DNA of 38,198 bases from Arthrobacter sp. cf158 (GTDB lineage: Bacteria > Actinomycetota > Actinomycetes > Actinomycetales > Micrococcaceae): contig NZ_FNNR01000017.1 in assembly GCF_900106835.1 (NCBI RefSeq), forward strand, positions 1-38,198, given 5' to 3'. This document shows positions 23,992 through 31,841 of the stretch, piece after piece. Both the position numbers and the translations under genes were made by a program. Each line of letters starts with the position of its first letter. Position 1 is the first letter of the stretch. Below the pieces are notes generated by a model. That model saw only the letters and a list, made by a program, of their open reading frames with translations. It was not told the DNA's origin and made no database searches.

Positions 23992-24945
23992 ATGAGCTTG
24001 AACGGCAAGGTTGCAATCGTCACCGGGAGTGGCCAGGGTCTTGGACTCGCTTACGCGAGGGAGCTGGCCCGCCAGGGTGCCGCCGTCGTTATTAACGACG
24101 TGAACGCCCAGACCGCTGCGGACGCTGTTGCGCAGATCGAGGCCGACGGCGGCCGGGCCACCGCTGTGGTGGTTCCGGTGGGCACCACTGACGCTGCGAA
24201 GGCGCTGGTTGCCGGTGCTGTTGAGGTTTTCGGCCGGCTGGACATCCTGGTCACGAACGCCGGCATCCTGCGGGACAAGAGCTTGCTGAAGATGACCGAC
24301 GAGGACTTTGACCTGGTCATCAACGTGCACCTCCGGGGCACGTTCACCTGCGTCCGCGAGGCCTTCGCTTACTTCAAGGAAAACGGCGTTCCCGGGCGCA
24401 TCATCACCATCGGATCGCCGACGGGCCAGCGCGGCAACTTCGGCCAGACCAATTACGCGGCGGCCAAGGCCGGAATCGTCGGTATGGTCCGCACCTGGGC
24501 ACTGGAAATGAAGAAGGCCGGTGTGACCGTCAATTCGGTGATTCCGGTGGCCGCCACGGCTATGACCAAAACCGTCCCGTACTTCCAGAAGGCAGTAGAG
24601 GCTGATGAACGTGGCGAGTCCATGCCGTCGTTCTTCCGCCACGACCTCGGCTTTGGAACGGCCGACGACGTCGCCGGGCTGATTGCGTTTCTCGCCTCTG
24701 ATGCGGCTGCTGAAATTACCGGCCAAGCGATCGGCGCCGGTGGTGACCGGTTGCAGGTTTGGACACACCCGGAGGCTGCGAGCACCGAGTACCGCGAGGG
24801 CGGCTGGAGCTACGAGGCGCTGCAGGAGAACGCTGGCGTGCTCTTTGGCCCCGAAGTCTTGCAGAGCGTCGGTGAAGAATTCCTGCCGCTGCCCGAGGAA
24901 CTCCAGCCGGAGCAGGCTAAACCTGAAGCCGTACAGGCCCGCTGA
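23992..24945 (+). CDS. SDR 3-hydroxyacyl-CoA dehydrogenase (CouN-like)
   Basis: The 317-residue protein is a classical short-chain dehydrogenase: NAD-binding TGSGQGLG (11-18), NAG near residue 90, and the catalytic Ser142-Tyr155-Lys159. A C-terminal extension of about 50 residues (from the GGWSYEALQ block) is like that of SDR domains in MFE-2-type beta-oxidation enzymes. It is proposed to oxidise the 3-hydroxyacyl-CoA formed by the MaoC hydratase to the 3-keto form. ATG 23992 has AAGGAG upstream; the longer frame to 23911 runs through the promoter. It is the first gene of the operon, 2 nt before the amidohydrolase gene. Family is certain; substrate is inferred from neighbours. Confidence 0.88.
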   Translation: MSLNGKVAIVTGSGQGLGLAYARELARQGAAVVINDVNAQTAADAVAQIEADGGRATAVVVPVGTTDAAKALVAGAVEVFGRLDILVTNAGILRDKSLLKMTDEDFDLVINVHLRGTFTCVREAFAYFKENGVPGRIITIGSPTGQRGNFGQTNYAAAKAGIVGMVRTWALEMKKAGVTVNSVIPVAATAMTKTVPYFQKAVEADERGESMPSFFRHDLGFGTADDVAGLIAFLASDAAAEITGQAIGAGGDRLQVWTHPEAASTEYREGGWSYEALQENAGVLFGPEVLQSVGEEFLPLPEELQPEQAKPEAVQAR

Positions 24946-24947
24946 TC

Positions 24948-25838
24948 ATGGCCACCCGCTACGAACTGGGCATCGACCCCGCAGCCCTGGACGGCATCGA
25001 CATGCACGTCCACCTCGAAGTGGACAGCTGCGGCCACGGCTCGCTTCCCGAAGCTTTGACAGAGGCCTCGGCGAAGTACTTCAAGTCCGAGGACCGCACG
25101 CCATCGCTGGACCGGATCGCCGAGGTGTACCGCGAACTGAACATGGCCGCCGTCGTGTTCACTGTTGACGCCCGCACCCAGCTCAAGCACGAACCGAACA
25201 GCATCCCGGAACTGATCGAGGGCGCTGCCCGAAACAATGATGTTCTGATTCCGTTCGGCAGTGTGGACCCACGGACGGGGGAGGACGCGATCGCGGGAGC
25301 CAAGTACCAGGCTGTTGAGCTCGGCGCACGGGGTTTCAAGTTCCACCCGTCGCTGCAGGGCTTTGATCCGTCCAACGAGACGTTCTATCCCCTGTGGGAA
25401 ACCCTCCAGGAACTGGGGCTTCCCTGCATCTTCCACACCGGTCAGAACGGCATGGGCGCTGGCCTTCCCGGCGGGTACGGGATCAAGCTGGCGTACTCCA
25501 ATCCTCTGCTGCTGGATGCCGTTGCGGCTGACTTTCCGGGCCTGCAGATCATCATGGCCCACCCCTCGGTGCCGTGGCAGGACGAGGCGAACTCCATCGC
25601 GACGCACAAATCCAACGTGTTCATTGACCTCTCCGGGTGGTCACCGAAGTACTTCCCGGAATCCTTGGTTCGATTGTCCAATTCAGTGCTGCAGGACAAA
25701 GTGTTGTTCGGCACCGACTTCCCGCTGATCACCCCGCAGAAGTGGTTGGGTGCGTTCGCGGACCTGCCGTTGAAGGACGAGGTCCGGCCGAAGATCCTCA
25801 AAGACAACGCTGTGCGGCTGCTTGGGTTGGGTGGCTGA
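24948..25838 (+). CDS. Amidohydrolase-superfamily enzyme, probable aryl beta-ketoacyl-CoA hydrolase (CouO-like)
   Basis: The 296-residue protein is an amidohydrolase-2 type metal enzyme: HVH (His20, His22), then His163, His205 (MAHPS) and Asp257 (FGTDFP) as the probable metal and catalytic residues. In hydroxycinnamate clusters this family is annotated as a 4-hydroxyphenyl-beta-ketoacyl-CoA hydrolase that releases the aromatic acid, replacing a thiolase. No thiolase gene is present here, which supports that role. It starts 2 nt after the SDR stop and ends 1 nt before the acyl-CoA dehydrogenase start. A decarboxylase of the ACMSD group is the main alternative. Confidence 0.82.
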   Translation: MATRYELGIDPAALDGIDMHVHLEVDSCGHGSLPEALTEASAKYFKSEDRTPSLDRIAEVYRELNMAAVVFTVDARTQLKHEPNSIPELIEGAARNNDVLIPFGSVDPRTGEDAIAGAKYQAVELGARGFKFHPSLQGFDPSNETFYPLWETLQELGLPCIFHTGQNGMGAGLPGGYGIKLAYSNPLLLDAVAADFPGLQIIMAHPSVPWQDEANSIATHKSNVFIDLSGWSPKYFPESLVRLSNSVLQDKVLFGTDFPLITPQKWLGAFADLPLKDEVRPKILKDNAVRLLGLGG

Positions 25839-25839
25839 G

Positions 25840-27075
25840 ATGACCGCAACGGCTACCACTAAGACCAGCCAGGAACAGCGGCTCTATTCTGTGGCGGACT
25901 GGTACGACGCCGAAGCTCTCCTGAGCACCGCGGAACGCCAAGTACTTGGCCGGCTGCGGGATTTCCTTGACGCCGAAGCCAAGCCCTTGTTGGCCGAGTA
26001 CTGGGAGAAGGCGGAGTTCCCCGAGCAACTGGCCCGGCCGTTGATCGACCTGGACCTGATGGAACCGGCCGACCTCACTGTTGAGGCCCCTGCGAGGGGG
26101 ATTTACCACGGCTTCCGGATCTTCGAACTGGCCCGCACGGATGCATCTTTGGCCACTTGGTACACCGCCCAGGCGGGGTTGTTCCGGACAGCCATCCGGG
26201 TGGGCGCGTCCGAAGAGCAGCAGAAGGAGTGGATGCCCAAGGTCATCGACTTCTCCCTCAAAGGCGTCTTCTCCTTGACCGAACCCGAGCACGGCTCGGA
26301 CATCGCCGGCGGTTTGTCCACCACCGCCCGTTACGAAGAAGATCCCGACGGCGGCACGGGCTCCGGTGCTTGGGTTCTGGACGGTGCCAAACGGTGGATC
26401 GGAGGCGCGTCCACAGCCGACGTCCTGTGCGTATTCGCCCGCGATGTCGCCGACGGGCAGGTCAAAGCGTTCCTCGTTGACCGCACCGCTCCCGGGGTGT
26501 CCCTGGAGAAGATCCAGGGTAAAACTTCACTGCGGATGATGCAGAACGCCCACATCACCCTGAACAATGTCAGGGTTCCCGAAGCCATGCGCCTGCACAA
26601 TGTGAACTCCTTCAAGGACGTGGCCGCTATGCTCCGGGCGATGCGCTCGGACGTTGCCTGGATCGCCGCCGGAATCCAGGCCGGGGCGTTCGAAGCTGCG
26701 CTTGCCTATGTGAAGGAGCGTCAGCAGTTCGGCAGGTCCTTGGGCTCCTTCCAGCTGGTCCAGGAGAAGCTGGCCCGCATGCTCGGCAACGTCACCGCTT
26801 CGCTTTCACTCATTGTCCGGCTGACCGAGCAGCAGGGCTGGGGAATCTACCGGGATCAGGACTCGGCCCTGGCCAAGATGCAGACGTCCCTGATGATGCG
26901 CGAAACCGTTGCCCTCGCCCGCGAAGTGGTGGGCGGCAACGGCATCACCCTCGACGCCGACGTCGCGCGTTTCCATGCCGACGCGGAAGCCGTCTACTCC
27001 TACGAAGGCACCCACGAGATCAACGCCCTGATCGTGGGCCGCGCCCTCACCGGCGCCAGTGCTTTCACCAACTAA
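25840..27075 (+). CDS. Acyl-CoA dehydrogenase (glutaryl-CoA dehydrogenase-like)
   Basis: The 411-residue flavoprotein has the family blocks SLTEPEHGSD, KRWIGGAS, the middle beta-domain, RQQFGRSLGSFQLVQEKLA and the C-terminal YEGTHEINALIVGRAL. Glu389 in YEGT is the probable base, as in glutaryl-CoA dehydrogenases. It would introduce a 2,3 double bond into a saturated acyl-CoA, for example a dihydro-hydroxycinnamoyl-CoA, and so let the operon use phenylpropanoates as well as cinnamates. Electron transfer flavoprotein genes are not in the window. ATG 25840 is 1 nt after the preceding stop; a GTG at 25831 is an alternative start. Confidence 0.9.
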   Translation: MTATATTKTSQEQRLYSVADWYDAEALLSTAERQVLGRLRDFLDAEAKPLLAEYWEKAEFPEQLARPLIDLDLMEPADLTVEAPARGIYHGFRIFELARTDASLATWYTAQAGLFRTAIRVGASEEQQKEWMPKVIDFSLKGVFSLTEPEHGSDIAGGLSTTARYEEDPDGGTGSGAWVLDGAKRWIGGASTADVLCVFARDVADGQVKAFLVDRTAPGVSLEKIQGKTSLRMMQNAHITLNNVRVPEAMRLHNVNSFKDVAAMLRAMRSDVAWIAAGIQAGAFEAALAYVKERQQFGRSLGSFQLVQEKLARMLGNVTASLSLIVRLTEQQGWGIYRDQDSALAKMQTSLMMRETVALAREVVGGNGITLDADVARFHADAEAVYSYEGTHEINALIVGRALTGASAFTN

Positions 27076-27106
27076 ATCTCTTCAAACAACAACACAGGAG
27101 GCAAAG

Positions 27107-27562
27107 ATGCCCAATCTCGTCGTCGATTTCGACACCCTGCTCACCATGTCCGGCAAGGACCTCGGCACCACCGACTACCGCGAAATCACCCAGCAGCAGA
27201 TCAACCTGTTTGCCGATGCCACGGACGACCAGCAGTGGATCCACACCGACCCCGAACGCGCCAAGGACGGTCCTTTCGGCGCTCCGATCGCGCACGGTTT
27301 CCTCACCCTGTCCCTGATCATCCCGTTCTGGGGCGAACTCTTCGACGTGGAAGGCGTGACCACCAAGGTTAACTACGGCCTGGACAAAGTCCGCTTCACC
27401 TCACCGGTCAAGGTCGGCTCCAAAGTCCGGATGAACGGCAGCATCGCCGAAGTCACCGAGGTCAAGGGCGGCGCCCAGATCAAGGTCAACGCCACCATCG
27501 AAATCGAAGGCCAGGAACGCCCCGCCGTCGTGGCCGAGTTCCTCGCCCGCTTTTACAAGTAA
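27107..27562 (+). CDS. MaoC-family enoyl-CoA hydratase (CouM-like)
   Basis: The 151-residue protein is a single hot-dog domain of the R-hydratase type. The catalytic dyad is Asp41 and His46 in the block FADATDDQQWIHTDPERA, followed by GPFGAPIAHGFLTLSL. It should add water across the double bond of a cinnamoyl-CoA, giving the substrate of the SDR enzyme. Length is normal for a single-domain hydratase. ATG 27107 follows AGGAGG. It is separated from the dehydrogenase gene by 31 nt and from the transporter gene by 47 nt. Confidence 0.92.
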   Translation: MPNLVVDFDTLLTMSGKDLGTTDYREITQQQINLFADATDDQQWIHTDPERAKDGPFGAPIAHGFLTLSLIIPFWGELFDVEGVTTKVNYGLDKVRFTSPVKVGSKVRMNGSIAEVTEVKGGAQIKVNATIEIEGQERPAVVAEFLARFYK

Positions 27563-27609
27563 GCGATCCTCAAACCCACCTCCTTTCCCTCCTCTCCCAA
27601 GGAACAGCC

Positions 27610-28935
27610 ATGTCAGGACGCACTGCGCTCGCACCAACGAGCACGGCCGCAAAGCGCAAAGAGGCGCGTACGGTCATCTTGTCCAGCTATCTGGGCAGCA
27701 CCATCGAGTTCTACGACTTCCTGCTGTACGCAACGGCCGCCGCGGTTGCCTTCCCCAAAGTGTTCTTCGCCGGTACTGACGAGTGGGTGGGCGTAGTCGC
27801 CGCGTATGCCACGTTCGCCGCCGGCTATGTTGCCCGGCCTTTGGGCGGCATCATCTTCGGGCACTTCGGTGACCGGATCGGCCGCAAGGGCATGCTCATT
27901 GTCTCGATGGCCATGATGGGTATCGCCTCCACCCTGATCGGACTGATCCCGGGAGCCAGCGTCATCGGACCTTGGGGCGCTGTGATTCTGGTGATCCTCC
28001 GCGTTTGCCAGGGCATCGCCGTCGGTGGTGAATGGGGCGGGGCAGCACTCATGGCCTTGGAGCATTCGGATCCCAAGCGTCGCGGCTTTGCAGCGTCGTT
28101 CGTCAACGCCGGCGCCCCGACGGGTGCCGTTCTGGGCACGGTGGTGATGGGCATCTTCTCCGCCCTTCCACAGGATGCGTTCCTTGCCTGGGGTTGGCGG
28201 GTGCCGTTCCTGTTGTCCTTCGTGCTGTTGATCGTGGGCATGTTCGTGAGGTTGCGGGTTTCGGAGAGCCCAATCTTCGCCGAAGCCGTGGCCAAGGAGA
28301 GCGCCCAGGGCACCAAACGCAAGATCCCGCTGCTGGAAGTGCTGAAGCGTCCCAAGGCGCTGATCATGATCATGTTCGCCGGTGCCGCGGGCTTCGGCCT
28401 CCAGGTGGTGCTGCCCACGTTCTCCGTCACCTACGCAGTATCCAAGGGTGCACCACAACAAGGCGTGCTCTATGCCTTCGCGGGAGCCTCGGCCATCTCC
28501 ATCCTTTTTGTCCTACTGGGCGGAAGGCTGTCCGATCGCTTCGGCCGCAGGCCTGTGATGGTCACCGGTCTGGCCCTGTTCATCCTGTACCTGTTCCCCA
28601 TGTTCGGCATGCTCAGCTCAGGCAACATAGGGCTGGTCTTCCTGGCCTTCACCGTGGCCTTGGTCCTGCATTCATCCCTTTACGGACCTTTGGCCGCGTT
28701 CGTCTCCGAGCAGTTCGGCACCACCAACCGCTACACCGGTGCTGCCGTTGGCTACCAGTTGGCCACCTTGATCGGCGCCGGCTTCACACCTGGGATCGTC
28801 GCCGGGCTGTACAAGGACGCCGGTCAGAGCATCGTCCCCGTGGTGGTGTTCCTGTCCGTCATGTCGCTGGTATCGATTGTCTTCATCCTGCTGACGCGGG
28901 AGTCTAAGAACAACGACCTCTCTACGGTCAGTTAG
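27610..28935 (+). CDS. MFS transporter, metabolite:H+ symporter type (CouT-like)
   Basis: The 441-residue protein has twelve predicted helices and the MFS loop motif GHFGDRIGRKGML between helices 2 and 3, with a second copy, GRLSDRFGRRPVM, in the C-terminal half. The opening block STIEFYDFLLYATAAAVAFPKVFF is typical of the MHS group, whose members take up organic and aromatic acids with protons. In this operon it is the probable importer of the hydroxycinnamate or phenylpropanoate. ATG 27610 has AAGGAA upstream. Confidence 0.93.
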   Translation: MSGRTALAPTSTAAKRKEARTVILSSYLGSTIEFYDFLLYATAAAVAFPKVFFAGTDEWVGVVAAYATFAAGYVARPLGGIIFGHFGDRIGRKGMLIVSMAMMGIASTLIGLIPGASVIGPWGAVILVILRVCQGIAVGGEWGGAALMALEHSDPKRRGFAASFVNAGAPTGAVLGTVVMGIFSALPQDAFLAWGWRVPFLLSFVLLIVGMFVRLRVSESPIFAEAVAKESAQGTKRKIPLLEVLKRPKALIMIMFAGAAGFGLQVVLPTFSVTYAVSKGAPQQGVLYAFAGASAISILFVLLGGRLSDRFGRRPVMVTGLALFILYLFPMFGMLSSGNIGLVFLAFTVALVLHSSLYGPLAAFVSEQFGTTNRYTGAAVGYQLATLIGAGFTPGIVAGLYKDAGQSIVPVVVFLSVMSLVSIVFILLTRESKNNDLSTVS

Positions 28936-28947
28936 GAGCACTGCACC

Positions 28948-30498
28948 ATGGACAACAACGGAGTTGGATCCTGGCTGCACCGCCGCCGCGCCAAGTCGGG
29001 GCCCAAGACAGCACTCATTTCCGGCAGCCGAACCCTGAGCTACGCGGAACTGGCCGAGCGGACCGATCGCTTGGCCAACGCCCTCAAGGACAGGGGAGTG
29101 GCCAAGGGGGACCGGGTGGCATACCTCGGCGAGAACCATCCCTCCTTTGTGGAGACATTCTTCGCGTGCGGGCTGCTGGGAGCGATCTTCGTTCCGCTCA
29201 ATACGCGTCTTGCCGCTCCCGAACTTCAGTTCCAGCTGCAGGACTCCGGAGCGCGCCTGCTCATCAGCGCCGCATCGTTGGAGGTCGTCGCCTCCGCATC
29301 CTGCGCGGACACCGGCGTGACCCATCGTCTTGTGGTGGCTCCCGACGGCGGCACTGACGGTTCCGCAGTAAAGCTGCCATCCGGCGTCGAGCACTATGGC
29401 GAGGCGATTGCCGCGGCGGCCACGACGCCGCTGGATGAGCCGGTGACCCTGGACGATGCCGCCATGATCCTCTACACCTCCGGCACCACCGGCAAGCCGA
29501 AGGGGGCGCTGCTGACCCACGGCAACATCACCTGGAACTGCATCAACACGGTGGTGGACATGGACGTGAACCGCAACGACGTGGCGCTGATGATCTCACC
29601 ACTGTTCCACGTGGCGTCATTGGACATGGGCCTGCTTCCCATGCTGCTGAAGGGTGCCACCGTGGTGCTCGAGGCCAAGTTCGACGCCGGCCGGGTACTG
29701 GAATTGGTGGGCCAACACAGGGTCACCACCCTCAACGGCGTCCCCACCACGTTCCAGATGCTCTGTGACCATCCGGAATGGTCGACGGCGGATCTCAGCT
29801 CCCTGGACAAGCTCACCTGCGGCGGTTCCGCGGTTCCTGGCAGGGTTTTGGAGGCCTATGAAGCGCGCGGCATCGGATTTACCAGCTGTTACGGCATGAC
29901 CGAAACTGCGCCCGGCGCCACCATGCTGCCCGTATCCAGGTCAAAGGAAAAGGCTGGCTCGGCAGGCCTGCCGCACTTCTTCACGGACGTTCGGATCGCC
30001 GATCCGTTGGGCGGCCTTGCTTCACCTGGTGCCGTGGGCGAAATCCAGATCTCCGGCCCCAACGTCATCAAGGAGTACTGGAACCGGCCGGAGGCCACGG
30101 CTGACAGTTATGCGGACTCATCCTGGTTCCGTTCCGGGGACATGGGCCACCAGGACGACGAGGGTTTCCTCTTCGTGTCGGACCGCATCAAGGACATGAT
30201 CATTTCCGGCGGGGAAAATATCTACCCGGCAGAAGTGGAAGCCGCTATCGCCGAGCTGCCCGCGGTGGGGAGCGTGGCCGTCATCGGTGTTGCGGACGAA
30301 ACCTGGGGAGAGGTTCCACGGGCCATCGTCACCCTGCGTGATGGCACCACCCTCACTGAGGAGCAGCTGCGCTCGCATCTGAGCGGCAGGCTGGCCAGGT
30401 ACAAGATCCCCAAATCCGTGGTGTTCGTTGAGGAGATGCCGCGAACCGCCAGCGGGAAGATCCGGAAGATGGACCTCCGGAAGCAATTCGCGCAGTGA
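28948..30498 (+). CDS. AMP-forming acyl-CoA ligase (CouL-like)
   Basis: The 516-residue enzyme activates a carboxylic acid with ATP and CoA. It has the P-loop YTSGTTGKPKGALLTH, the YGMTETAP block, the hinge region with GENIYPAEVE, and the C-terminal TASGKIRK with the conserved catalytic Lys. Length is typical. In this operon it should make the hydroxycinnamoyl- or phenylpropanoyl-CoA that feeds the other enzymes and probably also induces the MarR regulator. It starts 12 nt after the transporter stop. A medium-chain fatty-acid ligase is possible by sequence alone; the context points to aromatic acids. Confidence 0.92.
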   Translation: MDNNGVGSWLHRRRAKSGPKTALISGSRTLSYAELAERTDRLANALKDRGVAKGDRVAYLGENHPSFVETFFACGLLGAIFVPLNTRLAAPELQFQLQDSGARLLISAASLEVVASASCADTGVTHRLVVAPDGGTDGSAVKLPSGVEHYGEAIAAAATTPLDEPVTLDDAAMILYTSGTTGKPKGALLTHGNITWNCINTVVDMDVNRNDVALMISPLFHVASLDMGLLPMLLKGATVVLEAKFDAGRVLELVGQHRVTTLNGVPTTFQMLCDHPEWSTADLSSLDKLTCGGSAVPGRVLEAYEARGIGFTSCYGMTETAPGATMLPVSRSKEKAGSAGLPHFFTDVRIADPLGGLASPGAVGEIQISGPNVIKEYWNRPEATADSYADSSWFRSGDMGHQDDEGFLFVSDRIKDMIISGGENIYPAEVEAAIAELPAVGSVAVIGVADETWGEVPRAIVTLRDGTTLTEEQLRSHLSGRLARYKIPKSVVFVEEMPRTASGKIRKMDLRKQFAQ

Positions 30499-30965
30499 CC
30501 ACTTTTCCGGAGCCGCCCACGTTGACGTTCCTGGCATCCTTGAGCGTCGACGTGGGCGCGCCGATTGACGTGGGAGTCACGCCCGAGGGGCACCGCCGGA
30601 TCATTCCCATTATTGGGGGAACAGTATCCGGTCCGGGGCTCAGCGGCCGGGTTCTTCCTGCGGGCGCTGACTTCCAGATTCTTCGCAGTGCCGAGCTGAC
30701 TGAGTTGGATGCCAGGTACGCGCTGGAGCTGGACGACGGGTCTGTGGTGTTCGTGCATAACGTTGCGCTCCGGTTCGGGTCCGCGGAGGATATCGCCCGG
30801 CTCAACCGTGGGGAGGACGTGGATCCCGCGCTGATCTACTTCCGTTGCACGCCACGGTTCTCCACATCAGCCCCCGGGGTTGACTGGCTGAATCACGTGA
30901 TCACGGTCGGAACAGGGCGCCGCAGGCCAGGTTCGGTGGAAATCGACGTCTTTACGGTCACCTGA
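30495..30965 (+). CDS. DUF3237 protein
   Basis: The 156-residue protein matches DUF3237 (UPF0311): early LASLSVDVG, GGTVSGPGLSGRVLPAGADFQ, a central ARYALELDDG block and a C-terminal FRCTPRFSTSAP segment ending in a short beta-strand. It is predicted to be a small beta-barrel with no known activity. The GTG start at 30495 overlaps the ligase stop (GTGA), so it is translationally coupled to the ligase and belongs to the operon. Such coupling suggests a role in the same pathway, for example on an aromatic-acid or CoA-ester intermediate. That role is inference only. Confidence 0.88.
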   Translation: MTTFPEPPTLTFLASLSVDVGAPIDVGVTPEGHRRIIPIIGGTVSGPGLSGRVLPAGADFQILRSAELTELDARYALELDDGSVVFVHNVALRFGSAEDIARLNRGEDVDPALIYFRCTPRFSTSAPGVDWLNHVITVGTGRRRPGSVEIDVFTVT

Positions 30966-31093
30966 CGAAACGCGGAACTGCAAATAAAGAATGTTCCAGA
31001 GGGTTTTGGGCGACATATTCCGTTACTGGGCTAAATCAGGGTTAATTTCATCCAACGAACTGCCTAATTGGCCCCCGGGGCATTACGATAAGC

Positions 31094-31131
31094 ACGACTC
31101 ATCACTGAGTACGACTCATCTCCATGACTCA
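31094..31131. repeat. Short direct repeats ACGACTCATC upstream of the DUF805 gene
   Basis: ACGACTCATC occurs at 31094-31103 and 31111-31120, spaced 17 bp, and a related ATGACTCA at 31124-31131. The first copy also forms a small inverted repeat with TGAGT at 31106-31110. The 189-nt gap (30966-31154) holds no gene. The repeats could be binding sites for a regulator of the DUF805 gene. Confidence 0.45.
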
Positions 31132-31154
31132 CACCTACCCCGGGGGAAATACCA

Positions 31155-31649
31155 ATGACCAGTTACCCGCAACAACCTCAACAGACCCAGCCGTACGCCG
31201 CGCAGGCCGGCGAGCCGCCGCTGTGGGCTCCGTATTACGGCGCTCCGATCGGCGCTGCAGTTCAGCGTTTCTTCAAGAAGTACACCGCATTCTCAGGCCG
31301 CGCCAGCCGCAGTGAATACTGGTGGGTCGCCCTTGTACTGGGCGTCATCGGCTTCGCCATTCAGATCCTCACCTTGGTTCTGGGCAGTGCCGGAGCCACC
31401 GTCTCTGCAAGCGGAACCACCACGCCGGGGCCCGGAGCCGTCGTAGGCCTTATTCTGGCCATCGTCTTCTATCTGGCAATCCTCATCCCGTCCATCGCCC
31501 TGCTGGTGCGTCGCCTCCACGACGGCAACTTCAGCGGATGGATCGTACTGATCGGCCTGATTCCCGGCTTGGGCGGACTTGCACTCTTCGTGTTCTCGCT
31601 CCTGCCGTCCAACCCGGCCGGCCAGCGTTTCGACCAGCCGACTGCATAG
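31155..31649 (+). CDS. DUF805 family membrane protein
   Basis: The 164-residue protein has a Gln/Pro/Tyr-rich N-terminal tail (about 1-30), then the DUF805 core: KKYTAFSGRASRSEYWWVAL, a first helix, a second helix around GLILAIVFYLAILIPSIALL, the VRRLHDGNFSGW block and a third helix. Function is unknown; members are small inner-membrane proteins. It has its own strong terminator, so it is monocistronic. ATG 31155 is preceded by GGGGGAAA. Confidence 0.93.
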   Translation: MTSYPQQPQQTQPYAAQAGEPPLWAPYYGAPIGAAVQRFFKKYTAFSGRASRSEYWWVALVLGVIGFAIQILTLVLGSAGATVSASGTTTPGPGAVVGLILAIVFYLAILIPSIALLVRRLHDGNFSGWIVLIGLIPGLGGLALFVFSLLPSNPAGQRFDQPTA

Positions 31650-31676
31650 CCACATACGCAGCACGTCATCAGCACC

Positions 31677-31717
31677 ACGCAAAAGGGGCGGCACGCCATG
31701 TGCCGCCCCTTTTGCGT
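31677..31717. terminator. Strong intrinsic terminator after DUF805
   Basis: ACGCAAAAGGGGCGGCAC (31677-31694) and GTGCCGCCCCTTTTGCGT (31700-31717) form a perfect 18-bp stem with a 5-nt loop. The stem includes an AAAA/TTTT pair, so it can work in both directions. Confidence 0.88.
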
Positions 31718-31768
31718 GTGCGTGCCCTTTGCATGTGCGCTTTTGCGTGTCCGTCCCCTTGTGCGCAC
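31707..31768. repeat. Degenerate TTTGCGTGT-type repeats after the terminator
   Basis: The right arm of the terminator is followed by imperfect copies of a unit like CCTTTTGCGTGTGCGTG, about 15-17 nt each: CCCTTTGCATGTGCGC, TTTTGCGTGTCCGTC and CCCTTGTGCGC. They look like decayed tandem copies of the terminator arm. No function is apparent. Confidence 0.5.
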
Positions 31769-31841
31769 CCACAGCATGCAACCCGGCGAACCACTCCATG
31801 AAATGCTGTGAAGTGACGCGACCCCAACGACGAGGAGTGCC

